From Xestospongia bergquistia (lineage: Eukaryota > Porifera > Demospongiae > Haplosclerida > Petrosiidae), in NCBI GenBank assembly GCA_963965975.1, contig OZ014413.1, forward strand, positions 1,614,501 to 1,678,500: a stretch of DNA of 64,000 nucleotides. The letters are read 5' to 3'. Of this stretch, positions 1-31,173 are shown piece by piece. The position numbers were made by a program, and so were the translations under genes. Each line of letters starts with the position of its first letter. Position 1 is the first letter of the stretch. A model generated the notes under the pieces. It was not told the origin of the DNA and made no database searches. It worked only from the letters and a program-made list of their open reading frames with translations.

Positions 1-3000
1 CCATTTATAGAGTACTTATGATTTGTTAAAAAAAGATATGTTTATTCATAGTAGTGTTCATTTACTAACCTACTTAGCAACAATTAAAACGTTCACTGTA
101 ATCATTTTTAACATCACATTACTGTATAATTATTAAAAGAATTATAATTTTTTTCTTTTAGCACTATTATAATATTGAAAGCATTTACTATAATCTCACA
201 GATGCTAAAAAATTGTCATTAGTTAACAGTAGTAGTGTTATTTTAATTAAAGGGGACTCTTCCTCTCAAAATATTTTAAATTATTTCAAAATGTAGGGAT
301 GTCTCCCTTTCAAAAATTATAGAATTAAGTGTTCGTAGAGGAAATAGGATCCGCTTAATGGTAAAAAGTATACTATCTGATTTATATATTCCTTGAGTAT
401 TCAAGATGTTGTGGGTTTGAATAATACAAGTTAAAACTATATTCATATCTTATATTAAACATTTTTATTTGTGAATGTTTTTTGTTCTATTGCTTAACAT
501 ATCAAATGCCAAGTGGTCATATAAAGTTGTTTCAACCAGTTTTTAAGTACGCGCGCGCACGCGTGTGTGTGTATGTGTGTGTGTGCGCGCGCGTGCGTGT
601 GTGTGTGTGTGGTATTCTTTTGTTGATAAACCAGGCAAATATATTTGACCTTATGCAGTGACTACTTTCACCCATTGTAACCAATAAATTTAATTTACTA
701 TATTGCTCCAAGTTGTGTAAGTTGGAGTTAGTCTTGGCATTTATTGTAAAGAGGGTAGTTACTATAGCTTCTTCAAAATTTCTTATGAATATTAATATAC
801 TAATGATATTATTTAATTTAGTCAAAGATTAGTAATATATATTCTGATTAATTATGCATATTTAAAGGTAGGGTTGTTGATATAACTAACCATAATGAAT
901 ATCATAACAATATCCACATCATATAACAACCCACAGCAATGTGACTACGTGATAGAGTACATAAACGGTAACTAATTTGTTATATTAACAATATTGATAT
1001 CCTCACACTTGTAGAAGTATTTAAAAAAAATTTTTGAGAGGGAAAACAATCCCTGAGCATGATGACACAATGATACATACTAACCTTTAGTTATGTTACT
1101 AAGTTTGGAAATTGTAATGTAACTAAAAATAGTTTGTTGCTTATAACTTCAACTTCCATATAAGGAAATCATATAATGCTAAATGTCAAATTGTTAATTT
1201 TGTTTGTGCTTACAATATTTGTTTGCAGATCTTATCATTTTTTTACACACTTTTCATTTGTAATTACTATTGTACATTTTCTTGACCCGACTCCAAAAAG
1301 GGGGTTTGTACATTCTACTGATACTTATTTGACCACCTCTCATAAAATCTAAAATAAAAAATTATCAAATTTTGATAACTTGCAATTTTATATAGTTATG
1401 CCTTTCTCTTGTTTTAAAAGTAGAAAAATACATTAAAATGTAATTGTTAATAACCGTTGTGAAGTTCTTAGGGAATTAACCCTCTCAAAAATTTTAAGTT
1501 GAAAGATCGTACAGATAAAATGATTGATGTTAAATATTAAATAAGTACACCACTCATTTATATACCTAAAGTATTAATCAGACTACTGTGGGTTGAATGA
1601 ATTGACTGTATTTGTACTAATATTCATAGATAGAGCTTACATATTTTTAATTATTGTGAAGTTGCTAAGTTTGAAGACTACAAGGAGTGAAATATTGCTA
1701 TGCTTGAAGACTGGAGAGTTGGTAGAAGTGATGGAACTGCTCAATGATGTTTTCTCACGTAACAAACTCTAAAGTTTTCATGACCAACGTTAGCCGCTAG
1801 CAATAAAAGTAATATTTATTGATTGCAACGTGCATTAGACCATTGTCAATAACTCTTGAAAATTGCATACAGTAATAGAATAAAGATGAAAACAAACTTA
1901 TTTGATAATAATGAACGTGTGGCTGAAAACAATCTTAGAACTATCTGGCATATCCAACCTCCCACAGTTGTAAAAAATGTCCTTAAATGTTTGTTTGATG
2001 ATGTTACTGTCTGAAAACATTGGACAAACTTTGTGTTAGTGATTATAGAGTTTAATTTAAGTTGTCACTACGGTTACTCACCTATAAATAATATAATAAA
2101 ACACAAACTAATATGAAAACATTTATTATTTTTTTATTGTTACAGTAGTTACGACATGCTATGTTGTAGCTCCAATTAATATTACTGATGTTGTCATCTT
2201 TATACTGGAATAGTTCTATATAATATTATTGTAATGCGTCATTATATTGTTATATCAATATTCTATTCATAAAGATTGCTCGTATAAATAATCCATAAGA
2301 AATTATCCATTACACTAACCTTTGACCTTTGTTGACATAAGTTGTTCCTTATTATTTTCGTGATAATATTAGTAACAAGAGATCCATTAGTTATAATAGC
2401 TTCGTGTAAATAACTAGGTAAGGCGTCTATTTACAGGAAGACTAGCCGACTAAGATATTATGAATTCATTGTTTTATAGACATCTTTACCAGACCCTCAA
2501 GTTATCGACTACACAACATTGTATTTAAAGTTGCAATTTGTGTATTACTTGTCCTATATTTATTAATATTTTTAGAATGTAACAAAATTTTTGAGTAGGA
2601 AATTTCCCTTAAAAAACACAACAATGTACGATACAATTACATGTAAGTAGGTGTGAAGTGTGTGTCTAAAGAACTTAATTTTACTTGAACAGGATATTAT
2701 GAATATCATTGTTTTACAAACACCTTTACAAAACCCACAATGGGTTAACTACACAACATTGTATTTAAATTGTGAGTGTGGTATCTCAGTGCGTTTGCCT
2801 AGTAGTTTTAGTATGTTAACGAATTTTTGTGTGGGAGAACAACTCCCTTAAAAAATGAACATGATTATAAACAAAGTACATACAGGTAGGTGCGAAACAC
2901 ATTTCTGCAAAGTGAACTTTGATGCTTTCACTGTGACTTTGAAGAGAGTTGTTATTGTTTTAAAAAACCCACAGTTAGTTGAATATACAGAATTGTACTT

Positions 3001-3221
3001 AAACTTTGTGATGTAGATATTCTTGTGTGTTTTTTAATTGGTAATGTTTACAGTATAATAAAATAAAGTTTATGAGAGGGAAAGTTCTCTTAAAAAGAAG
3101 GACATAATTGTAACGAAGCAACTACATGTAGAGAGGTGTAAAGTGCGTTTTTGAAAATTAAACTTGTTTTTTTTACTTTTACCATTTAGTCCGTCCTACT
3201 GTTTTAATAGCTCTATACAAT

Positions 3222-3853
3222 CAGGGTTTCATTTAAGGGGGGAGGGGAACATTTGCCCCTCCCCCTTGCTAGAGTCTTGCCCCCCTTGGAAATTAGGTTA
3301 GCAATGAAACGCTGACAATGTTGTATTTTCTCTTGTTTTTGGAGGACATTTGGACAGATATGAGTAGAAATTGCTTTGTAGAAAAGAGTAATAAAAATTA
3401 ATGTACCAAATATAAATGACCATTATTATCTTGAAGGAACTTGTCATGGTTTCATTTAGAAAAATGGAGAAGGGGGGCAAATAATACTTAGAGAAAGGTT
3501 AGGGGGGTGAAGAGACTGCATGCAACAGCATGCCCTTTAGAGGAGTCTGGAGGCATTCCCCCTGGAAAATTTTTGAATTTTAGACTCTCTGATATTGCTT
3601 CTGGCACATTTTCAGACCATTTGTGGTTTTCAAATGACATGTAACAGAAAGAATAGCTGTTTAGGTTAAAAACTGTACATTCTCCTTGTGTTTAGCCTAA
3701 GGTTATATAATATTGTATATTCCTCGTGTTGAGTTTCAGTTCTGTATTCATTACATCCAATTACCCCTTGAAAAAATGGCTAACCTAATTTTCAAGGGGG
3801 GGGGTAAGACTCTGGCAAGGGGGGGATTCCCCACCCCCCTAAATTGAACCCTG
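3222..3853. mobile_element. MITE-like element with about 80-bp terminal inverted repeats
   Basis: The left end starts CAGGGTTTCATTTAAGGGG and the right end, read on the minus strand, starts CAGGGTTCAATTTAGGGGG. The arms (about 3222-3303 and 3776-3853) stay alignable to a shared AAATTAGGTTAGC end, with long C/G runs. Similarity may continue outward through TATACAA on both sides, which would fit insertion at a TA, but no clear target duplication could be fixed. No transposase reading frame lies between the arms, so it is non-autonomous. The superfamily is not assigned. Confidence 0.7.
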
Positions 3854-3981
3854 CTTGTATATGATTGAAAACTTTGGAGTAATCTTAAGTACAAATTTAA
3901 TGATTTTAACAATAATATTTTCAAGTTTGTTATATTCTAAACTTTTGTCTCATCATAAATACAACTATAAATTTGTCTAAG

Positions 3982-4222
3982 TTAATAATGGCACAATAAC
4001 AATCACAAATTGTCTACTTAACAATGACACAATAACAGATTATCTACTTAACAGTGACACAATAATCACAAATTATCTACTTAACAATGACACAATAACA
4101 AATTATCTACTTAACAGTGACACGATAATAATCACAAATTATCTACTTAACAATGACACAATAACAAATTATCTACTTAACAATGACACAATAACAAATT
4201 ATCTACTTAACAAATGACACTA
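3982..4222. repeat. 30-bp minisatellite
   Basis: About seven to eight imperfect copies of a 30-bp unit whose core is AACAATGACACAATAACAAA followed by TTATCTACTT. It ends about 60 bases before the first visible MICU exon, in its upstream intron. Confidence 0.85.
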
Positions 4223-4284
4223 TAGAGATTATCATGTCATAATCAATTTTGATTTAGTAATTATTGTTATATTTTATTCTACAG

Positions 4285-6001
4285 GTATACTGACATATCC
4301 AGATTATCTGTTTCTCATCAATGCTTTAATAAGTAAGTTTATCAATATAATTTGTTTGTGATATATATATACCTTACTAACGTGTGTGTGTGTCATATAG
4401 TCATCTTTTATTAATGACAATGTTTCCTATAGAACCAAGAAGACACTTTGAAATTGTTTTTAAGATGATTGATATCGATGGAAATGACACAATTGACATT
4501 GAAGAATTTGACATAGTAACATTGACATTATTTGCAACTATAAACATTATTATTATATATACAAAGTATGGAAATCTAGTGGGGCAGTCCAAAATCAGTA
4601 TATTTAAAGTATGTGGCCAGAGGTTTGGACTGTCCCGCTAGACCATACCTGAAGGTCAAACTGTCTCATATGATTTCTGTATACAGCATATAGTCTGTTC
4701 CATTGGATAATCTTAAGTCGATCATCCCATTTGTATGTAATATGTTGTATTGTATTATAGATGCAAAGAGCTGTAACTAGAAAAAGAGAAAATGCTGCAC
4801 TATCTGTGAGCTGACAGTTACTAATCTGTACATCCAATTGCTCATACTATGATTTCATTTGTTCTTTTAATCTAATATTTGTCTACCATCTACGCCCACA
4901 CCCACACACACTAATCATATTATGCTATTGTTGTTATTTTTTTATTAGTTCTTCGAACAATGTAAGAATATTCGCAGTAGTTTAACAACACATCTGTTTG
5001 GTCCCAAGTGTAACAAGAAAATCACGTCTTCTGACCTCCTCCAGTAAATCATACTATTAATTTTTGCATACACATCTATATGTTATTGTAGGGTAAATTA
5101 ATAAATGGTAAATTATATTTCATTGGAAATTGGAAATAGAGAGGCATGGATGGAATTATGTGTAAACAAACATTGTGATGGATGGATGGGCTGTTGAACT
5201 GATGAACATGCCAGTAAATTCATTAACAATAAATACTATTTTTAATATTATTGATATTGTTAAGTTTTATTATCATTATTATGATAAGTTTGTTATAGTT
5301 TTATAGATAATCTACAAACAGAAGTCCGACAAATGGAAATATCCAATTCATTTAAAAAGATAACACATTGTAATGTACTAAAATGTTTGATCTGATAACA
5401 AGTGAACTTTGAACTAGAATATACATTAGATTTAGCACATGTGTTTCTACATGTATGTGTGTGTATGAAACATGTAGACGTACATGGGATAAACATGTTT
5501 TCATAAGTGAAGTATGTCAGCTATTTGAAGCCAATAACGATGTGAATATTATTGTTAATGAACAAAGGGACTTTAAAGAAGCTTTCTAAACAGGAAAATC
5601 TACTATGTGTGTAATAATGACGTAGATTGATATAATATTATATTACATGTATTTGTATAGATAAATATTACAGGTGCTGATTGTAATTCCATTTGTTAGT
5701 CTCTAAACTAATAATTCTTAACAAAGTAGCGTTGTTAACACATTGTGTCAGGCTTCAAGTTAAAATTAGAATTTATTGATATGTGATTAAATGTTGTTGA
5801 TCTGTGACGTTTTCCTTGACTTACTTAATTACTTTCAGAAGTATTCCCTTGGTGGTCCAACCATTACTCCATTCCAATTTGCAGAGATACTATTGAGACA
5901 TACTAACTTTGATCTGCAAGATATCAATGAAAGATTAAGTTCTAATGACCCTGAACTACCGTCAGAGGTATCTCTTTGCTTGTTCATCTGTCTCTCTTGT
6001 T

Positions 6002-6061
<60 letters not shown>

Positions 6062-8466
6062 CTATATTGTACTTCTTAGGGTATTACTTTTCAACAATAT
6101 GATGACTTTTGCCAACTACTGAATGCATTAGATGACTTTGCAGTTGCCATGACGATGTATACTATTGCTGGAATGTCCTTATCTGAAGACGAGTTTGCTC
6201 GAGCCTCACAAGTATCTATTGGAAAATCTCTAGATCCAGCTGTAATACACACTGTCTTTAAAATATTTGATCGTGATGGTAAGTTGAAAAAAAATATTTT
6301 GGCCATCTATATGTTCTTTAACTGTACAAAAAGATAATGTAAAAAAAAGTGATTCCGCCCGGGATCGAACCGGGGACCTTGAGTGTGTTAGACTCACGTG
6401 ATAACCGCTACACCACGGAATCATCTGAAGTGGTCTTTAATGATTCTTAATGTCTAGCTCATCTTTCCCTCTCATTTCCCAGGTGATGACAAATTGAGTT
6501 ACAAAGAGTTCTTATCTGTGATGAAAAATTGGCAAGTTCGTAACATGAAGGTATACAATATTAATATTTATTTATAACATTAATGAAAATGAAATCATTA
6601 TAATGTTTTCTGTTTGTTTTAATTACTGCAACTTGTCATGGCCTTGACTTTGAAGATGGTTGTATTGTGTCTGGTATGTAGTCAATACATGATACATATG
6701 AAACCTTGGTAACAACCTGGCTTTCTGGGAATTTCCTTCTCATGTTTAAAATAGTTATTAATAAATTTATTAACTGTATGTAATAATGATGTCATAAGGA
6801 AGACTAATATTATAATTATAATAACATAATGACATTGTTTTGAAATGTAATTTTATGTTTATTGCTTTTCTTATTAATACAATAATTATTAATATTAGTA
6901 TTATACAAGAATAGGAATGTTATTATCATGTCACTTGTTAAATGACTGTACATTATATAAGAGATGGATGACAAGTTTGTGTAGAAAGAGTCTAGTAAGG
7001 GCTGCTGAATGCTTTGTAATAGAATAGCTAGACAGGATAGGAACCAAACTCATTTGTTAATATAATTTATTGCAGGTGCTATGTTATTATAGTTGAAGTT
7101 TAATAAGATTTTAGACGTTAGTAATGAGTAACCACTACTATAATAAATTAGTATCATTGCCAGAATTTTGATCCTTTCCTAGACTATTATAATAATTGTT
7201 ACCATTATAGTCAATTGGCTGATGCGCCAAGTCAGACCACATTTTATCTTAATTCACAAACAAAGTCATTAAACATATATATGGGATGTTAATTTTGGTA
7301 TTGTTGACAATATATAGACAAATTAAGGTTCACATGACTTGTCTACAAAATAGAAATGATCTTTCAATCTTTTTACCAAAAAACAGACATAATTTGTGTA
7401 AAGTAATTAATTCTGACTACAATGTAAACACTAATGAATTATATATAACTTTAATAAAGATATTGTCTTCCTTGCACAATTGCCATGTAAACTGTGCAGT
7501 TGAGAATATGTCTCTAATGTACTTTATTTTTTGATTTGTTTCACATAACAATATCTAGTTTAGTTTTATAATTTTTCTTTAAATCTAAAATTATGAATTG
7601 TTCATATCTTACTAACTACACACATAGACCTTATGTCATATCATCAATAAATAAGAGAGTCTTTTAATGATCTATTGTTTTATTAATTCATTTTTTATTT
7701 ACTTATTATACTTACATTCAACAGACGTGTGTCAAGCATTTGATGAAGTGCTTCAAATGTAATCACGAGCATTCAAGTGCTTACCCACGTCAACTTATGT
7801 CTATTTTTTATCTATTAACTCAAGTGTTATGTATCCACAATGTCCATCCTTCTACAATTCTAACATAATAATGAATAATTTGGCAACTAAAATCAAAACA
7901 TACCTTTCTTTATAGTAGTAACTTATAGTATTAAACTCCACAAGTATTTACCTATTATGGTATATGAAGAGTAACTCTATACATTGCCTTTCTGGTACAG
8001 CTGGTCTAAAATACTTACCTCAGCTGTGTCTTAAAAACAATTTGTATTTCCTTTAGTTGTAAACCTTGTAAAAACTTCCATATTTAGTGTGCAAGTGTAG
8101 TTATGTGTACGAGTAGGCAGTGTAGTCTTTGCATGAACGTTTATGAGGATATGACATGATTATTGTAATGTGTGATTGTTTGTTTAAGTATTATATATGT
8201 CTATGAGTGTATGTGTGTGTGTGTGTGTATATAACTAGTATTATTCTAATGGATAATTGTGTAAGTAATGTTAATATGTTATAAAATATGGCGTCATAGT
8301 TACATAGAGTCAACAGGACAAAGGTTAATCTAACACCTTTGATGTTTTACAAATGAAATTTCTCTCTCTCTCTCTCTCTCCTCTTCCTTAGATGCAGCAA
8401 AAAAAACGTGAGGGAATATGGTCAGAATTTAAAGCATGTATTAAACTGGAGATGAGGAACCAGTGA
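4285..8466 (+). CDS. MICU: Mitochondrial calcium uptake protein, MICU2/MICU3 type (5' end outside window or unidentified)
   Basis: Eight exons join in frame: 4285-4332, 4433-4515, 4949-5043, 5299-5374, 5839-5967, 6080-6278, 6483-6550, 8392-8466 (TGA), giving the last 256 residues. MICU proteins are EF-hand regulators of the mitochondrial calcium uniporter in the intermembrane space. The order matches that family: a YLFLI segment, then a canonical EF-hand loop DIDGNDTIDIEE, a middle part with FAEILLRHTN and GITF, a second EF-hand loop DRDGDDKLSYKE, and a basic C-terminal helix. Both loops keep Asp at positions 1 and 3 and Glu at 12, so both should bind calcium. The wording around NTVFKIFD and LSYKEF looks closer to MICU2/3 than MICU1 (judged from memory of the family). 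The donor of exon 4 is the least certain; GTACTA at 5375 was chosen because it alone keeps phase. The N-terminal targeting region and about half the protein were not found upstream. The last exon follows a (CT)n tract. Confidence 0.88.
6004..6059. repeat. (CT)n microsatellite inside a 112-base MICU intron
   Basis: About 28 CT repeats fill half of the intron between the exons ending at 5967 and starting at 6080. It lies in the sense strand upstream of the acceptor and enlarges its pyrimidine tract. Confidence 0.9.
6341..6348 (-). terminator. Polymerase III terminator of the tRNA-Val gene
   Basis: Eight consecutive T residues on the minus strand, one base after the discriminator position. Four or more T stop RNA polymerase III. 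Confidence 0.9.
6350..6422 (-). tRNA. tRNA-Val (anticodon AAC)
   Basis: Read on the minus strand, the 73 bases fold as a complete cloverleaf: acceptor stem GATTCCG paired with CGGAATC and discriminator A, anticodon stem TGAGT/ACTCA with loop CTAACAC (anticodon AAC), a five-base variable loop, and T stem CCCGG/CCGGG with loop TTCGATC. The internal promoter boxes are intact: A box TGGTGTAGCGG and B box GGTTCGATCC. There is no intron, and CCA is not encoded, as usual in eukaryotes. A run of eight T (6348 down to 6341) just downstream is a strong polymerase III stop. The gene lies antisense inside the 204-base MICU intron 6279-6482. Confidence 0.95.
6551..8391 (+). other. Last MICU intron
   Basis: This 1.84 kb intron separates the EF-hand exon from the terminal exon. 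No exon, RNA gene or element was recognised. It has a short GT microsatellite near 8211-8228 and ends in a (CT)n tract (8361-8380) directly before the acceptor AG at 8390-8391. Confidence 0.75.
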
Positions 8467-9222
8467 CCTGTTGTTATGTGACATCATAAACACAATTTGG
8501 TTCTATTAATAATATCATAGTGACATCATAAATAGTATCACAGACAATAGTAATAGTTACAAATGATGCATTAATTCATTCTCAAGACATAGTTATAATA
8601 ACTTTTCATATTTTTAGCAATTTTAGTTATTAATAGTTGATAAATTTTTTGTTATTAATAACATGATAAGCACCAAGAGAGATAGAGAGAGAGAGAGAGA
8701 GACTGTTACTTTAAATTTTATGAAAACATAAATGGTTTCAGTAGTTTTCATAAATATATTGGTTAGCTTTACAATTATTGTTGCCTCCCACAGAGATAAT
8801 AAGGATGTAAGTTTTAATTAATTGATAGGGCTCTCCTCTTTTGATAAATACCGAAAATCACTGCTATTGACTTAGTGTATAACCTTCACTAATACTTCAG
8901 CTGTGGTCCTCACTGCTCGTAGCCTCTTTTAATTCTTTATACGGGCAAAGTTTCTTCGGTGTGTGTCAGCCCACTTGAAACACTATAAGACTTCTGTTGT
9001 CTATTTGAGGTGGCCTCTCTTTATATGAGAAGGTGATATTTGAACGACTATACTTGGACTAGAAGTGATCTTTGCAGCTGTTGTTATGATATTTTGTTAA
9101 ACTTTGAAAAGGAGTTAAGTGAGAAGAAAATACTTCAAAAGAATTGAGTTCGTTAACAGTAAGCTTTTGTCAGTAAAATAAAGTGCGTTTGTTTAGCTGA
9201 GCCTCTTCAGTTTATTCTAACT
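8467..9222. promoter_or_regulatory. Intergenic region: MICU 3' flank and presumed promoter/5'UTR of the next gene
   Basis: 756 bases separate the MICU stop from the next start codon, both genes on the plus strand. A (GA)n tract lies near 8680-8702. No AATAAA was seen within about 200 bases after the MICU stop. No TATA box with a clear start site was identified. The bases just before 9223 presumably form the 5'UTR. Confidence 0.4.
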
Positions 9223-27509
<18,287 letters not shown>

Positions 27510-28340
27510 GTGTAACCTAGCAACCATTTCTAATGTAGCAACTCTCCAACATCATGTGTAATGTTTAAATGTTTTGTATCTTTTTAAGTGTTATTGTTAC
27601 TGCCAAGTAAGAGATCATAGAATCTTTTATCTTAAATGTTCAGTAGTTTTATTGACTCAATACTTGAAGTATCGTTTTTTTTAATTCTTCATAACATGAT
27701 AAATTCTGCAATAGTAAATTTAACTGCCATGTATGGTAGGTGGAGATAGTTTTATAGTTAATAATTATTACAGAAGTTCCACCCATGCTAATTGTATATA
27801 CTGGAAGTAAATTGCTAACAAGTAGTTTCTGGCGTCTAGTGGGCGGAATTTATTTTTAATCAAAAAAAAGTTACACCGGAGAACACCCAAGCTGGAATGA
27901 CCTTATTTTAAATATTTCTCTAAAGAATCTGCGTCTGTATACCCAAAGACTGCTCCTTCACGAAAAGAAGAGGAAGTTTAATTTCGCCAACTTTTAATTT
28001 TCAAGACTACAGATCAATCTGCCCAATTTTCTAACTATTCAGTGTGATAATTCATCTGCTACAAAGAGCCAATAACTTGACAAATTATAAAGCAGCGTGA
28101 AACTTCTGGTCTCTCATGTCTTTTCTCACATTAAACAAACAGGCGTACTTCTAATGCACTCATGATAATAATTTAATATTACCAAAATAATATTGTCATT
28201 CACAGAAAGTTTACTAAATAATTTTTATCAAATTAGGGGACACAAAATCCAAATAGAAAGCTATATAAATTTCTAAAGCAAAAACAACTACATATTTAAA
28301 GACTACACACATTCCTAAAAAGTTTTGACATGTTCATGCA
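27510..28340. other. Convergent intergenic region
   Basis: 831 bases lie between the stop codons of the scaffold gene (plus) and the Calx-beta gene (minus). It should contain both 3'UTRs. No canonical AATAAA was found close to the scaffold stop. No repeats or RNA genes were recognised. Confidence 0.6.
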
Positions 28341-29390
28341 TTAAAGCATAGTTGCCATAAATGCAATAACGCACAATAGCATTGATGCAGCAGCAGAACC
28401 AACAGAACTAGTATCTGTTAAGAGAAATGAATTTAACTGTTGGAATATTAAACACATACATACCATTATCATCAAGAATGTTAACGTCAAAGGTCAGGGA
28501 ATTTCCTATAGACATATATATAATATATATTATGTATAATTATATATAATTATGATTTTAATAAAGATTTGCTGTATAAATAAGGTGTTTATACTCACCT
28601 AATTCTGTTTTATTACCCATAGACATTGTTATGTTAAAGGCATTATTCTCGATAATAGGATGTGAAATAGTCAAGCCAAATTTTTCACGACTTTCCATCT
28701 GGTTATCATTATAGATCGTAATACTACTACATTGTGTACGGCTAGCATTTTGCGTAAAAAACAATAGTGTTGGAAAAGCATTTGGATTATAATCCACATT
28801 TGCTGCAAGAATAGAAAATATAAATCTTAATTAAAATCAAATTAAGTCTATATACCAGTTGCTGTTTCTCGAGATGTGGTAATTGCAAAAAGAAATGTGC
28901 GATTCATATAGTCTCCTGATCCTGTGGCACACAATTGAAATGTTCCCACGTTCTCATTTACAGTCATATTTTTTGTTTGAAGTGCTTTTAGTCCTTTTTT
29001 GAAAGGTGATAAGTTTATCGTTATACCTGCAACAAAATTTCACATTAACTTCAAAACATATGTATAACTTACTCCAAGGTGGTCCTGCTATACAGCGCTC
29101 ACAGTGACAATTTTTATTTCTGAAAATTAAGACACAAAATAACAATTTATGGATCAAATTGTTTGCATCTTAAGGCATTTTTATGTAAACTTACATATCA
29201 CAAGAGCCTGTCCCACAGTTCTGTAGTTGACAAGCAACAATACAAACTGCAGTTTTGACAGGTCCCAATGCTAAAAGAAATATACTTTTATTACCTTCTA
29301 TATACATACATATCAATACTTACAGCAGATGAAAGCATAACTACAGCTACATATTGCTAGAAGTAAGAGCACTCTTATTCCAATAAGCAT
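28341..29390 (-). CDS. Small secreted Cys-rich protein with one Calx-beta domain and GPI-type tail
   Basis: Seven exons on the minus strand join in frame to 226 residues: 29390-29324, 29270-29195, 29119-29073, 29026-28856, 28802-28599, 28505-28464, 28414-28341. The start is a typical signal peptide (MLIGIRVLLLLAICSC). Then comes a compact Cys-rich stretch with C-x9-C-x3-C-x4-C-x4-C-x5-C-x-C-x2-C spacing. Next is a Calx-beta-like beta sandwich: VNENVGTFQLCA, a YNPNAF strand, SITIYNDN, and REKFGLTIS. The C-terminus is Ser/Ala-rich followed by a hydrophobic run with no charged residue after it, as in GPI-anchored proteins or a terminal membrane helix. Several N-x-T/S sites fit an extracellular location. 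Calx-beta domains usually bind calcium and occur in tandem in large adhesion proteins; a single one is unusual. Function is unknown. Confidence 0.8.
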
Positions 29391-31173
29391 TTCGGTCAAG
29401 CTTACAAGTTGATTATGTTTTTATCAACTATAATACTTTGACTACTGAACACAAGTCACACAAGCTCTGTTGCTAGGGAACAACAATTAACAAACATGTA
29501 ATTGGGTGCTGTTTATAGATATTCATGTGTTCAGGTCCTTTTCAAAGAAAATGACCTTTCATAAATTTTATTAAGGACCTCAGTAACCGCCAAGAAGCAG
29601 TGACTATACTATGTGCATGCACTAAGCGTGGTATACCTGGTATATAGAAACCACAAATTTAATACAAGAATATGGATGGTTAACAAGAAATAAGAGGGAA
29701 CTACAACATAGGAATATTACTAGAGGCTTCGTATTTATCACTCTTTACTAACCAACTAAACTATTTAATACAGCCTGTTGTAGTCTCAGGAACAATAAAT
29801 AACATACTTATATTATTGCAAGACTTTCAATGATGAGGTGAGAGACAATATATTAACTGACGTATATACAAGTGTCATGATAGTGGTATAGCTAATTTCC
29901 ATGTAAGCTTAGACTATCCATTGTTTGATGGATTCCAACAATTCCACAAGGTCACACTCATAAGTAGGATCTATCTGAGCAAAATGCATGTTAAACTCAC
30001 ATAGCCAGCCAGGCATGCACACGAAAAATCTGGTAGGAAGTCCTTACTTTATAATGTTATAATATTTAATTAAGTAATGTGCTTTTTGTTAATTGGGACT
30101 CTACACAAATAAGTAGTTAATCCATTCCCAGGCTGTAAGTTTAGGCAGACAAATGCCTACTGTTTATAAACAGAATTAACATTTACATAAACTACATGAG
30201 TGGAGCATTTGGAAACCTTATGGGCTCACTGAAATCAGTATGCTTGGAAGCTGTTATCTTACACATATGTTAGATATATGTCGTCCACTAAGATATGCTA
30301 TGTTTAAAGAAACAAAGTATTTTAATTGTGGAGAGGACTGTAAAATTAAATTTATTACTTTGTATAATGTTAGTTTTAAGGAACATGCAGTATTTTTCAC
30401 TATAGTGACGTGGATCTTATTATTAAAAAAAGAAGCAGGATAGAAACACATTACAGATAACTCTATAATATGTTGATTAATTGTATAGCATAAACATCCT
30501 AAGTTTACATGAGATCATCATATTCTCTATTAAATGCATTACCAAGGAAGCCACTAAGACATCTCAAAATTTCCTTTTAAACCAAACCAATGCACAATTA
30601 ATACTCATGTGTGATCTAATTCAGTTTATATATACATTGGGAAAGTACGTTACTGTACATATTGGTGTCAGTAAGTCGGTTATCTATGTGTTAAAGAAAG
30701 GTTACTAAGCACAGGTGTTCATTAGTTCCTTATCACTCAATAAATATGATTTCACTAGAAAAACATGCACCTGGTTGTGGTATCTTCCCACATAGGATAA
30801 TATGTGCAGTGAACCATCATAGATAAGAAAATGTGCTACACTACACAAGAAATTGCAAATTGTATATAAGTAGTTTGTAAATGTGTCTAAGTTTGACAAA
30901 AGGGGTCTTATTGCCAAAATCATATATAATTATGCATAAAATTAATATTATACATATACTTGTTATTATATATTATATATAATTAACAGAGTATTACTGA
31001 CAATATAATATTCATGTACTAATGTTGTGTAGTTAGCTGTTTGTTGTTACTATATAGAGAATTGATAGACAAGATGATTATGTTTGGATGAATGAATACA
31101 TGTAGATTTATAGGAACATGTCATTTTGTTATAAACTATGTTAAGTTATTTTTTAAAATTATATATATTAAAG

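Larger units (their letters stand above)
1..4284. other. Non-coding sequence upstream of the first visible MICU exon (probable intron)
   Basis: No convincing exon was found. The stretch holds a GT/GC-rich microsatellite near 550-612, at least seven copies of the dispersed GGGA/TCCC inverted-core repeat (near 251, 290, 1030, 1470, 2590, 2830, 3075), one inverted-repeat element (3222-3853) and a 30-bp minisatellite (3982-4222). Three adjacent repeat units between 2450 and 3130 each pair a segment containing CTACACAACATTGTATTTAAA or a variant of it with the inverted core about 90 bases later. The missing N-terminal MICU exons could lie further left. Confidence 0.6.

Noticed and set aside
5521-5640. 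Possible extra MICU exon between 5374 and 5839
   Set aside because: No segment with proper borders improved the match. Joining 5374 to 5839 already keeps phase and a plausible sequence.
29195-29270. Cys-rich stretch as a separate toxin or defensin gene
   Set aside because: It is an internal part of the spliced Calx-beta protein. Only the cysteine spacing resembles CS-alpha-beta folds, which is weak evidence.
30240-30923. Several 65-75-residue frames on both strands
   Set aside because: AT-rich chance frames in the gene-poor region, overlapping each other on opposite strands, with no splice context or recognisable motifs.
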